Origin: an uncultured Clostridia bacterium
GTDB lineage: Bacteria > Bacillota > Clostridia > Oscillospirales > Oscillospiraceae
Direction: 5' to 3'
Length of the DNA stretch: 6,349 nt
Assembly: GCA_946061345.1 (NCBI GenBank)
Contig: CAMGRA010000052.1
Coordinates: 1-6,349 of the forward strand
The position numbers and the translations under genes were made by a program. Under the pieces are notes generated by a model, which ran no database searches, had not been told where the DNA came from, and saw only the letters and a program-made list of their open reading frames with translations. Positions 1 to 6,114 of the stretch are shown here, piece by piece (the stretch's first letter is position 1; each line of letters starts with the position of its first letter).

Positions 1-345
1 TTCATCAACCTGGTGGACTTCGATATGCTCTACGGCCATCGCCGCAACATCGACGGCTATGCCGCCGCCCTGACGGAATTCGACGGCTGGTTCAAGGACT
101 TCATGGAGCAGATGGGGGAGGACGATCTGGTCATGATCACCGCCGACCACGGCTGCGACCCGGCCTACACCGCCACCACCGACCACACCCGCGAATATGT
201 GCCGCTGCTCATCGCCGGCAAAAAGGTAAAGCCCGTCAACCTGGGCACCCGCTACAGCTTTGCCGACATCGCCGCCACCGTCACGGAGGTCCTGGACGTC
301 AAATACGAGACGCCGGGCAAGAGCTTTGCCGCCGAGATCCTGTAA
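1..345 (+). CDS. deoB: Phosphopentomutase, C-terminal part (5' end outside window)
   Basis: The enzyme interconverts ribose-1-phosphate with ribose-5-phosphate and the deoxy forms, linking nucleoside phosphorolysis to the pentose phosphate pathway in the cytoplasm. The frame is open from base 1, so the gene begins upstream; about 114 C-terminal residues are visible of a family length near 390-400. The window holds hallmark metal-site motifs of the alkaline-phosphatase superfamily as used by DeoB: VDFDMLYGHRR (bases 13-45), TADHGCDP (139-162) and TDHTREYVPLL (178-210). The Asp and His of the first, the Asp-His pair of the second and the His of the third match the Mn-binding residues known from the Bacillus enzyme. 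An in-frame GTG at 13 lies inside the first motif and is not a start. The next gene, cdd, follows after 59 bases with no terminator, so co-transcription is likely. Identity is very secure. Confidence 0.96.
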   Translation, partial: FINLVDFDMLYGHRRNIDGYAAALTEFDGWFKDFMEQMGEDDLVMITADHGCDPAYTATTDHTREYVPLLIAGKKVKPVNLGTRYSFADIAATVTEVLDVKYETPGKSFAAEIL

Positions 346-404
346 GAATGTAGTCTCATTGGTTAAATTGCACAAGAAGAATTGAATGGATTGGAGAGAA
401 TAAA

Positions 405-818
405 ATGACTCCGTTAGAATTGGTAAATTTGGCGATCGAAGCCAGAGAACACGCCTATGTCCCTTATTCCGGATTTGCCGTCGGTGCAGCGCTCCTGACA
501 AAGGAGGGCAAGGTCTATCAGGGCTGCAATATTGAAAATTCCGCCTATGGGCCTACCAACTGCGCCGAGCGGACCGCTTTTTTTACCGCGGTCTACCAGG
601 GAGAGCGAGACTTTGAGGCCATCGCCATCGTCGGCGGCAAGGCCGGCAAGCCCATCTCCGAGCTGTGCGCACCCTGCGGTGTCTGCAGACAGGTCATGCG
701 GGAGTTCTGTAAGAATGATTTTAAGATCTACCTGAGCAGGGGAGACGGCACGGTCAAGGAGACAACTTTGGAAGATATGCTGCCTTTGAGCTTCTCTAAG
801 GATGACTTGGAACGGTAA
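405..818 (+). CDS. cdd: Cytidine deaminase
   Basis: Hydrolytically deaminates cytidine and deoxycytidine to uridine and deoxyuridine in pyrimidine salvage; a cytoplasmic zinc enzyme. It has 137 residues, the normal size of the small tetrameric Gram-positive form. Visible motifs are VPYSGFAVGAAL (19-30), CNIENSAYGPTNCAERTA (41-58) and CAPCGVC (88-94). Cys53, Cys91 and Cys94 are the expected zinc ligands (three-cysteine type), Glu55 is the catalytic proton shuttle, and Asn42 and Glu44 correspond to the ribose-contacting pair of the B. subtilis enzyme. The ATG at 405 is preceded by GGAGAG at 393-398, with 8 bases between GGAG and the start. The gene sits between deoB and a nucleoside-binding lipoprotein, a usual neighbourhood for cdd. 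No key residue is missing. I see no convincing promoter in the 59 bases upstream, so it is probably read from the deoB transcript. Confidence 0.97.
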   Translation: MTPLELVNLAIEAREHAYVPYSGFAVGAALLTKEGKVYQGCNIENSAYGPTNCAERTAFFTAVYQGERDFEAIAIVGGKAGKPISELCAPCGVCRQVMREFCKNDFKIYLSRGDGTVKETTLEDMLPLSFSKDDLER

Positions 819-839
819 TTTTGGTTATATTTAACAAAA

Positions 840-881
840 ATTCGTACACATCTTGATTTTTTCTTCAATTTGTGTAAGAAT
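840..881. repeat. 42-bp imperfect inverted repeat in the lipoprotein leader
   Basis: The arms 840-856 and 865-881 pair at 14 of 17 positions around an 8-base T-rich loop. The longest blocks are TACACA (845-850) against TGTGTA (871-876), TTGA (853-856) against TCAA (865-868), and ATTC (840-843) against GAAT (878-881). It is AT-rich and no T-tract follows on the + strand, so it does not look like a + strand terminator of cdd. On the - strand it is followed by five Ts, but no gene reads that way. Its position in the presumed promoter region suggests an operator for a dimeric regulator, or an mRNA leader hairpin. That role is inference. Confidence 0.6.
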
Positions 882-888
882 GTATAAA
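853..888 (+). promoter_or_regulatory. Weak promoter candidate for the lipoprotein gene
   Basis: TTGATT at 853-858 could serve as a -35 box, with AAGAAT at 876-881 as a poor -10 after 17 bases. A better -10, TATAAA at 883-888, has no good -35 at the right distance. A promoter here is expected because the downstream gene has its own terminator, but the boxes are not clear. Either arrangement would overlap the inverted repeat at 840-881. Confidence 0.3.
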
Positions 889-901
889 GCGGTAAAACCG
901 C
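889..901 (+). other. Small GC stem-loop in the leader
   Basis: GCGGT at 889-893 pairs with ACCGC at 897-901 around an AAA loop. It lies just downstream of the promoter candidate and 13 bases before the GGAGG ribosome binding site at 915-919. It would lie at or near the 5' end of the mRNA and could stabilise the message. A five-pair hairpin can also arise by chance, so no function is claimed. Confidence 0.35.
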
Positions 902-926
902 AAACAAAAATTTTGGAGGTAAGAAA

Positions 927-2165
927 ATGAAGAAACTTATTGCACTGCTTCTGGCTCTGTGCATGGTTGCCTGCCTGTTCGCTGGCTGCACCACGACCGA
1001 ACCGGACGTAGAAGACACCACTGAGACTCCCACTGAAGAGCCCGCTCCCAGCACTGAGGCTCCCACTGACGAGCCCGATCCCACCGACGAGCCCACTGCT
1101 GATTACTCTGCATGGCACGTTGCAATGATCACCGACTACGGCGATATCACCGACCAGTCCTTCAACCAGACCACTTATGAAGCTGGCAAGGCATGGTGCG
1201 AAGCCCGCGGCGTCGACTTCACCTACTACAAGCCGACCGGCGACTCCACCGAAGCTCGTGTCGCTATGATCGACCAGGCCGTTGCTGATGGCTACAACGT
1301 CCTGCTCCTGCCCGGCTTTGCTTTCGCCGGCGCTATCGTTGAGACCGTTGAGATGTATCCCGATGTGAAGTACATCGCCCTGGACGTCAGCGAGTATGAC
1401 CTGCAGGATGCCAACGGCACTGCCGATGACTTCTCTTGGGTCTACCCCTCCAACCTGTTCTCTGCTGTTTACCAGGAAGAGCTGGCTGGCTACATGGCCG
1501 GTGTTGCTGCTGTGAAGCTGGGCTACAGACACCTGGGCTTCCTGGGCGGCATGGCTGTCCCCGCTGTTATCCGCTATGGCTACGGCTTCGTTCAGGGCTG
1601 CAACGACGCAGCTGTTGAGCTGGGCATCGAAGGCGAAGTCGAGATCGACTACGTCTATGGCAACCAGTTCTATGGCGATGCTGACATCACCGCTTACATG
1701 GACACCATCTACGCCGGCGGCGCTGAGATCGTGTTCGCCTGCGGCGGCGGCATCTTCACCTCTGCCGGTGAGGCTGCTCAGAAGGTCGGCGCGAAGGTCA
1801 TCGGCGTTGACGTTGACCAGGCTGCCATCATCGACGGCATGTTCAGCACTCCTGGCATGACTGTCACCTCCGCTATGAAGGGTCTGGCTCCCACCGTCGA
1901 GACCCTGCTGAGCGAGCTCATCGAGAACGACAACTGGGCTGTCTACGGCGGCACTGTTACCACTCTCGGCCTCATCTCTGAGGTTCCCGCTGAGAACTAC
2001 GTCCAGATCGCTCCGTCCACCCTGTACGAGGATGGCAAGTTCACCGAGGATGACTACAACGCTCTCGTTGCTGACCTGTACGCCGGCAAGATCACTGTCT
2101 CTGCTGATACTACTGTGGAGCCTGAGGTCGCTATCAACGTCGAGTATCTGGGCAACATCAAGTAA
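927..2165 (+). CDS. BMP/PnrA-family nucleoside-binding lipoprotein of an ABC importer
   Basis: This is the extracellular substrate-binding subunit of an ABC importer, of the basic membrane protein (Bmp/PnrA) family that binds purine or other nucleosides; relatives are B. subtilis NupN (YufN) and lactococcal BmpA. Of 412 residues, 1-20 form a lipoprotein signal peptide (MKK, a Leu/Ala-rich core, then LFAGC) with Cys21 as the lipidated residue. Residues 22-59 are an acidic Thr/Pro/Glu linker with PTDEP-type repeats. The binding domain starts near 62 and shows ITDYGDITDQSFNQ (68-81), FACGGGIF (270-277), VIGVDVDQ (291-298) and TSAMKG (314-319), whose lysine is conserved in the family. The ATG at 927 has GGAGG seven bases upstream. 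The gene is closed by a strong terminator at 2188-2216, so it can be expressed apart from the ATPase and permeases downstream. Heavy use of GCT, GTT and CTG codons hints at high expression. The bound nucleoside cannot be decided from sequence. Confidence 0.93.
   Translation: MKKLIALLLALCMVACLFAGCTTTEPDVEDTTETPTEEPAPSTEAPTDEPDPTDEPTADYSAWHVAMITDYGDITDQSFNQTTYEAGKAWCEARGVDFTYYKPTGDSTEARVAMIDQAVADGYNVLLLPGFAFAGAIVETVEMYPDVKYIALDVSEYDLQDANGTADDFSWVYPSNLFSAVYQEELAGYMAGVAAVKLGYRHLGFLGGMAVPAVIRYGYGFVQGCNDAAVELGIEGEVEIDYVYGNQFYGDADITAYMDTIYAGGAEIVFACGGGIFTSAGEAAQKVGAKVIGVDVDQAAIIDGMFSTPGMTVTSAMKGLAPTVETLLSELIENDNWAVYGGTVTTLGLISEVPAENYVQIAPSTLYEDGKFTEDDYNALVADLYAGKITVSADTTVEPEVAINVEYLGNIK
1027..1095 (+). 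repeat. Short direct repeats encoding the acidic Pro linker
   Basis: Three related 18-base units lie at 1027-1044, 1060-1077 and 1078-1095. The first two differ at one base. They encode PTEEP (residues 35-39) and PTDEP (46-50 and 52-56) within a Thr/Pro/Glu/Asp linker between the lipidated cysteine and the binding domain. Such tethers are known from surface lipoproteins of Gram-positive bacteria, and the repeat could vary in copy number between strains. Confidence 0.6.
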
Positions 2166-2187
2166 TTTCACCCCAAATTACACATTG

Positions 2188-2216
2188 GAGGACGGGCTTC
2201 GGCCCGTCCTCTTTTT
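2188..2216 (+). terminator. Rho-independent terminator after the binding-protein gene
   Basis: A ten-pair stem (2188-2197 with 2202-2211) closes on a TTCG tetraloop (2198-2201) and is followed directly by five Ts (2212-2216). The stem is GC-rich and perfect. It starts 22 bases after the stop codon of the lipoprotein gene. It should end most transcripts there and separate that gene from the transporter operon. Confidence 0.95.
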
Positions 2217-2280
2217 GTATGTGAGTATATTCCTGTCGTTCTGCACATAAACGCCTACTCCCTTTTGGCGATAGTAAACA

Positions 2281-2320
2281 AAATCGTCAAAATCCTTGAA
2301 ATTTAGCGGATTTTTGATTT
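2281..2320. repeat. Imperfect inverted repeat just upstream of the ABC operon promoter
   Basis: AAAATCC (2289-2295) pairs with GGATTTT (2308-2314) around a 12-base loop. Outside it, AAATC (2281-2285) matches GATTT (2316-2320), with three and one unpaired bases between the blocks. The right arm overlaps the first two bases of the -35 box at 2319. This is where an operator could sit, though AT-rich DNA makes such repeats easily. No regulator family was recognised from the sequence. Confidence 0.4.
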
Positions 2321-2347
2321 GAATTTTTCATAGCTATGGTGTATAAT
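2319..2347 (+). promoter_or_regulatory. Sigma-A type promoter of the ABC transporter operon
   Basis: The -35 box TTGAAT (2319-2324) and a perfect -10 box TATAAT (2342-2347) are 17 bases apart. Transcription should start near 2354, about 30 bases before the TTG start at 2384. It follows the terminator at 2188-2216, so the ATPase and permease genes have their own transcript. Confidence 0.85.
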
Positions 2348-2370
2348 CAAAATTGTAATTCTGTAAAGAG

Positions 2371-2375
2371 GGAGG
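2371..2375 (+). promoter_or_regulatory. Ribosome binding site that fixes the ATPase start at TTG 2384
   Basis: GGAGG, within a longer GAGGGAGG run from 2368, lies 8 bases before the TTG at 2384. The only upstream in-frame ATG (2336) lies between the -35 and -10 boxes of the promoter and cannot be in the mRNA made from it, so the TTG is the sensible start. Confidence 0.88.
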
Positions 2376-2383
2376 CAATAAGC

Positions 2384-3919
2384 TTGAGCAACGAACATTA
2401 TGCGATTGAGATGCTGCATATCACGAAGCGATTCCCCGGCATCGTCGCAAATGATGACATCACGCTGCAGCTGAAACCCGGCGAAATCCATGCGCTCTTA
2501 GGTGAGAACGGCGCCGGCAAATCCACCCTGATGAGCGTCCTGTTCGGCCTGTATCAGCCGGAAGAGGGCATTATCAAGAAGGACGGCGTTGAAGTTACCA
2601 TCCGCAACCCCAACGATGCGACGGCGCTCCATATCGGTATGGTGCACCAGCACTTCAAGCTCGTCGAGTGCTTCTCGGTTCTCGACAACATCATCCTTGG
2701 CATCGAGCCCACCAAGGCCGGCTTCCTCCGCAAGGCTGAGGCCAGAGAAAAGGTCATGGCCCTGTCGGAAAAATACGGCCTGCACGTGGATCCGGATGCC
2801 CTCATCGAGGATATCACCGTCGGTATGCAGCAGCGCACGGAGATCCTCAAAATGCTCTACCGTGACAATGAGATCCTGATTTTCGACGAGCCGACGGCGG
2901 TTTTGACCCCGCAGGAGATCGACGAACTGATGGAGATCATGCGCGGACTTGCCAAGGAAGGCAAGTCCATCCTGTTCATCTCCCACAAGCTCAACGAGAT
3001 CATGTCCGTCGCTGACCGCTGCTCCGTCCTGCGCAAGGGCAAGTATATCGGCACCGTCGAGGTCGCCAACACCACCAAGGAAGAGCTCTCCCGCATGATG
3101 GTCGGCCGTGATGTCGAGTTCGTCGTCCACAAGGATCCGGCTAAGCCCACCGATGTGGTCCTGGATGTGGAGAACATCACCGTTGCCTCCAAGATGCACA
3201 GCAACAACGCCGTGAAGAACGTCTCCTTCAAGGTCCGCCGCGGCGAGATCGTCTGCATTGCCGGTATCGACGGTAACGGCCAGACTGAGCTGGTCTACGG
3301 CCTGACCGGCCTGGAGCCTCTCAAGTCCGGCAGAGTTATCCTGAACGGCGAGGACATCACCAAGGCCCCCATCCGCAAGCGCAGCGTCATGGGCATGAGC
3401 CACATCCCGGAGGACCGTCATAAGCACGGCCTCGTCCTGGACTACCCCCTGGAGTACAACCTGGTCCTGCAGCGCTATTTCGAGCCGGAGTTCACCAAGT
3501 GCGGCTTCCTGCGCAAGGCCAACATCCGCTCCTACGCCGAACGGCTCATCGAGCAGTACGACGTCCGCAGCGGCCAGGGTGCCATCACCATGGCCCGCTC
3601 CATGTCCGGCGGCAACCAGCAGAAGGCCATTGTCGCCCGCGAGATCGACAAAGATCCTGAGCTGCTGATCGCTGTTCAGCCCACCCGCGGCCTGGACGTC
3701 GGCGCCATTGAGTACATCCACAAGCAGATCGTTGCTCACCGTGATTCCGGCAAGGCCGTTCTGCTGGTGTCGTTGGAGCTTGAAGAGGTCATGAGCCTGT
3801 CCGACCGTATCCTCGTTATGTACGAGGGCGAGATCGTCGGCGAGCTGGATCCCAAGACCACGACCGTCGAAGAGCTTGGCCTCTACATGGCCGGCGCCAA
3901 GAGAATGGAGGTGCAGTGA
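2384..3919 (+). CDS. ABC transporter ATPase, two fused nucleotide-binding domains (nucleoside importer)
   Basis: Powers the import of nucleosides by the membrane permease pair encoded next; the family matches B. subtilis NupO (YufO) and lactococcal NupA. From the TTG start it has 511 residues, the normal family length. Domain 1 shows Walker A GENGAGKST (40-48), Q-loop Gln89, the signature variant TVGMQQR (145-151) common in this family, Walker B ILIFDEPTA (164-172) and switch His201. Domain 2 has the degenerate P-loop GIDGNGQTE (294-302), the signature MSGGNQQK (407-414) and QPTRGLDVGA (432-441), where Gln replaces the usual catalytic Glu region; its switch position reads VSLELEE with no His. 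This asymmetry is normal for carbohydrate/nucleoside double ATPases, so domain 1 probably holds the main hydrolytic site. The start is chosen from GGAGG at 2371 and the promoter at 2319-2347. One base separates its stop from the first permease. Confidence 0.95.
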   Translation: MSNEHYAIEMLHITKRFPGIVANDDITLQLKPGEIHALLGENGAGKSTLMSVLFGLYQPEEGIIKKDGVEVTIRNPNDATALHIGMVHQHFKLVECFSVLDNIILGIEPTKAGFLRKAEAREKVMALSEKYGLHVDPDALIEDITVGMQQRTEILKMLYRDNEILIFDEPTAVLTPQEIDELMEIMRGLAKEGKSILFISHKLNEIMSVADRCSVLRKGKYIGTVEVANTTKEELSRMMVGRDVEFVVHKDPAKPTDVVLDVENITVASKMHSNNAVKNVSFKVRRGEIVCIAGIDGNGQTELVYGLTGLEPLKSGRVILNGEDITKAPIRKRSVMGMSHIPEDRHKHGLVLDYPLEYNLVLQRYFEPEFTKCGFLRKANIRSYAERLIEQYDVRSGQGAITMARSMSGGNQQKAIVAREIDKDPELLIAVQPTRGLDVGAIEYIHKQIVAHRDSGKAVLLVSLELEEVMSLSDRILVMYEGEIVGELDPKTTTVEELGLYMAGAKRMEVQ

Positions 3920-3920
3920 T

Positions 3921-5072
3921 ATGAAGCAGCGCACACCGCTTCTGAGAAAGAACGGCTTCCAGACCATTCTTTCCTCCCTGCTGTGTATCATCCTCGGCCT
4001 TCTGGTCGGCTATCTCGTATTGCTGATCATCAACGCCGAAGGCGCTTGGAACGCCATTGTTGACGTTCTGAAAAACTTTATGAAATATCCCAGCGGCGCA
4101 GCCCGTATGAAGTATCTGGGCAGTACCCTGGTCAAGACTGCGCCGCTGATCATGTGCTCCCTGTCCGTCCTGTTTGCTTATAAGGTCGGCCTGTTCAACA
4201 TCGGCGCTGCCGGTCAGTACGTCATCGGCGCTGCTGCCGGTCTGTACTGCGCACTGATGCCCGGTCTGCCCTGGTACGTCTGCCTGCTGGCAGCCGTTGC
4301 AGCCGGTGCCATCTCCGGTGCTATCTGCGGCGTCCTGCGTGCCTACTGCAACGTCAACGTCGTTATCTCCGGCATCATGCTCAACTGGATCAGCCTATAT
4401 GCTACAAACCTGCTTCTGAAGCCCGGCATGGACCCCACCGGCAAGGATACCTTCCGCCTGGTCAAGGAGCATAAGGATTCCATCCTGCCCACCCTGGGCC
4501 TGGATAAGCTGTTCAGCAACAACCAATACGTCACCATTGCCATCCCTATTGCCATCATCGTGGCCATCGTCATCTGGATCATTCTGGACAAGACCAAGTT
4601 CGGCTATGAGCTGAAGGCAACCGGTAACAACCTCAACGCCGCCAAGTACTGCGGCATGAAGGAGAACCGCAATATCATCCTGACCATGGTCATCTCCGGT
4701 GCTCTCGCGGGTCTGGGTGCTGCGCTGTTCTATCTGTCCGATATCGAGCAGTGGAACGTCAACTCCTCCTCGGTCCCGGCCATGGGCTTCAACGGCATCG
4801 CTGCCGCGTTCCTGGGAGGCCTGAACCCCATCGGTGCCATCTTCTCCTCGTTCTTTATCCAGCATATCACTCTCGGCGGCGGCAACGTCGACCTGAGCCA
4901 CTACTGCGCACAGATCGCAGACTTTATCTCGTCCGTTATTATTTACCTTTGCGGCTTCGTGCTCTTCTTCAAGAGCGTTCTCAACCGCTTCCTTGATAAG
5001 CGCGACGAAAAGCGTATTCAGAGGGAAAAGGCCGCAAATGCGGAAGCAACTGAGAAAGGAGGCAATAAATAA
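3921..5072 (+). CDS. ABC transporter permease, first subunit (BPD_transp_2, nucleoside import)
   Basis: One half of the membrane channel of the nucleoside ABC importer, similar to B. subtilis NupP (YufP). It has 383 residues. The cytoplasmic basic N-terminus (MKQRTPLLRKNG) is followed by hydrophobic segments at roughly 14-37, 67-87, 93-113, 118-138, 145-166, 203-222, 252-272, 285-318 and 332-350. Family motifs include AYKVGLFNIGAAGQ (86-99) and GNNLNAAKYCGM (235-246), the latter likely the cytoplasmic helix that contacts the ATPase. The C-terminal tail 351-383 is highly charged and hydrophilic. The ATG at 3921 is chosen over in-frame upstream sites because GGAGGTG lies at 3907-3913, seven bases away; a start at 3876 would overlap the ATPase gene by 44 bases. 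Its stop overlaps the next start (TAATG), indicating translational coupling with the second permease. Confidence 0.94.
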   Translation: MKQRTPLLRKNGFQTILSSLLCIILGLLVGYLVLLIINAEGAWNAIVDVLKNFMKYPSGAARMKYLGSTLVKTAPLIMCSLSVLFAYKVGLFNIGAAGQYVIGAAAGLYCALMPGLPWYVCLLAAVAAGAISGAICGVLRAYCNVNVVISGIMLNWISLYATNLLLKPGMDPTGKDTFRLVKEHKDSILPTLGLDKLFSNNQYVTIAIPIAIIVAIVIWIILDKTKFGYELKATGNNLNAAKYCGMKENRNIILTMVISGALAGLGAALFYLSDIEQWNVNSSSVPAMGFNGIAAAFLGGLNPIGAIFSSFFIQHITLGGGNVDLSHYCAQIADFISSVIIYLCGFVLFFKSVLNRFLDKRDEKRIQREKAANAEATEKGGNK

Positions 5073-6031
5073 TGGTATTACTGCTTCAATATACTCTTAT
5101 TTTTGCTGCCGTTCTGCTTCTCGTTGCACTGGGCGGCTGCTTCTCAGAACACGCCGGCGTGATCAACATCGGCCTGGAAGGCATCATGGTCATGGGCGCC
5201 CTGGGTGGCGCGCTGGTCATGCGCTTCCTGCCCTATGACGCCTCCACGGCGACTTTGGCTACCCGCTTTGGTATGTTTGGCCTGGTCGCTCTGGCCAGTG
5301 TCGCCGTCGGTATGATCTACTCTCTGCTCTTGGCAGTGGCCTCCATTAATTTCAAGGCCGACCAGACCATCGTCGGTACGGCCATGAACCTTCTGGGCAC
5401 TGCCGCCGCGACGGTCATCGTCAAATCCATGAATACCGCCGCGAACCCCGATGACCACTCCTCCGAGATCCAGTACGGCGGACCGAAGAGCGCTTTCATC
5501 AGCAAATTCGGCACCTTCGAGCTGAACTGGTTCGTCATCCTGGCGGCCGTCCTCCTGGTGGTCTCCATCATCGTTCTGTATAAGACCCGCTTTGGCCTGC
5601 GGCTGCGTGCCTGCGGCGAGCATCCCCAGGCGGCAGACTCCGTCGGTATTAATGTCTTCAAAATGCGCTATGCCGGTGTCCTGATTTCCGGCTTCCTCGG
5701 CGGCCTCGGCGGCATCACCTACATCACCGTCGGTGTCTCCCTCTGGAAATTCGAGAACGGCGTTGCGGGCTTCGGCTTCCTCGCCCTGGCAGTTATGATC
5801 TTCGGCGCATGGGATCCCATCAAGATCGCCGGTGCGGCCATCCTGTTCGGCCTGTTCCGCGCCCTGGGCAATGTCCACGCGGGCATCCCGTTCCTTGCCA
5901 GCATGGAGATTCCGCCTGCGGTCTACAATATGCTGCCGTACATCGTCTCCCTGATCGTTCTGGCCTTCACTTCCAAGAAGTCCAGAGCTCCGAAGGCAGA
6001 AGGTATCCCATACGACAAGGGCCAGCGATAA
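5072..6031 (+). CDS. ABC transporter permease, second subunit (BPD_transp_2, nucleoside import)
   Basis: The partner permease of the nucleoside importer, similar to B. subtilis NupQ (YufQ). Its 319 residues match the family length. Motifs are SEHAGVINIGLEGIM (25-39), typical of this second subunit, and LRACGEHPQAADSVGI (178-193), the probable ATPase-coupling loop. Hydrophobic segments lie near 5-22, 31-52, 68-93, 98-118, 151-170, 198-222, 229-248, 250-266 and 283-300, with a short basic tail. The ATG at 5072 shares its A with the TAA stop of the first permease, and GGAGG lies at 5058-5062, nine bases upstream. It ends the visible transporter operon; a strong hairpin follows at 6051-6084 before udk. 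The two permeases probably form a heterodimer, as in other members with this gene order. Confidence 0.94.
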   Translation: MVLLLQYTLIFAAVLLLVALGGCFSEHAGVINIGLEGIMVMGALGGALVMRFLPYDASTATLATRFGMFGLVALASVAVGMIYSLLLAVASINFKADQTIVGTAMNLLGTAAATVIVKSMNTAANPDDHSSEIQYGGPKSAFISKFGTFELNWFVILAAVLLVVSIIVLYKTRFGLRLRACGEHPQAADSVGINVFKMRYAGVLISGFLGGLGGITYITVGVSLWKFENGVAGFGFLALAVMIFGAWDPIKIAGAAILFGLFRALGNVHAGIPFLASMEIPPAVYNMLPYIVSLIVLAFTSKKSRAPKAEGIPYDKGQR

Positions 6032-6050
6032 AGAAATTACAATTATGATT

Positions 6051-6084
6051 GCATTGTCCTATCCCCCCGGGGGTAGGACAATGC
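6051..6084 (+). other. Strong intergenic stem-loop between permease and uridine kinase genes
   Basis: Eleven perfect pairs (6051-6061 with 6074-6084) continue through a T-G wobble and three C-G pairs to a four-base loop at 6066-6069. This gives about 15 pairs in 34 bases, with no mismatch. The sequence after it begins CTGTTCCAAG and has no T-tract, and the opposite strand has none either. It may slow or partly end transcription, or protect the 3' end of the transporter mRNA. It lies 19 bases after the permease stop and 18 bases before the GGAGG of udk. Confidence 0.75.
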
Positions 6085-6114
6085 CTGTTCCAAGCAAAAA
6101 TCGGAGGAAATAAC

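Noticed and set aside
341..352. Twelve-base word TGTAAGAATGTA repeated at 873-884, with a shorter copy at 709-718
   Set aside because: One exact 12-base match is about what chance gives in a window of this size. One copy spans the deoB stop and the short one is in cdd coding sequence.
819..926. Riboswitch (purine or preQ1 type) in the lipoprotein leader
   Set aside because: The conserved core sequences of these classes are absent, and the leader is too short for a purine riboswitch once the promoter is placed.
831..2171. Long open frame on the - strand (446 codons) opposite the lipoprotein gene
   Set aside because: It mirrors a real + strand gene with signal peptide, motifs and ribosome binding site. 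The antisense frame is kept open by codon bias and has no recognisable domain. The same holds for the 497-codon - strand frame at 2498-3991 opposite the ATPase.
2252..2270. CGCC/GGCG hairpin after the terminator
   Set aside because: Only four pairs around an 11-base loop; not distinguishable from chance.
2322..2336. Possible CodY box near the ABC operon promoter
   Set aside because: The best alignment I could make to the AATTTTC-GAAAATT palindrome leaves about six mismatches in 15, which is not better than expected in AT-rich DNA.
5144..5878. Open frame on the - strand opposite the second permease
   Set aside because: The translation is a low-complexity Gly/Asp/Ala-rich shadow of a clear membrane protein gene, and it lacks a convincing start region.
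6044..6049. TATGAT as a -10 box for udk
   Set aside because: No acceptable -35 box lies 16-18 bases upstream, in the 3' end of the permease gene.
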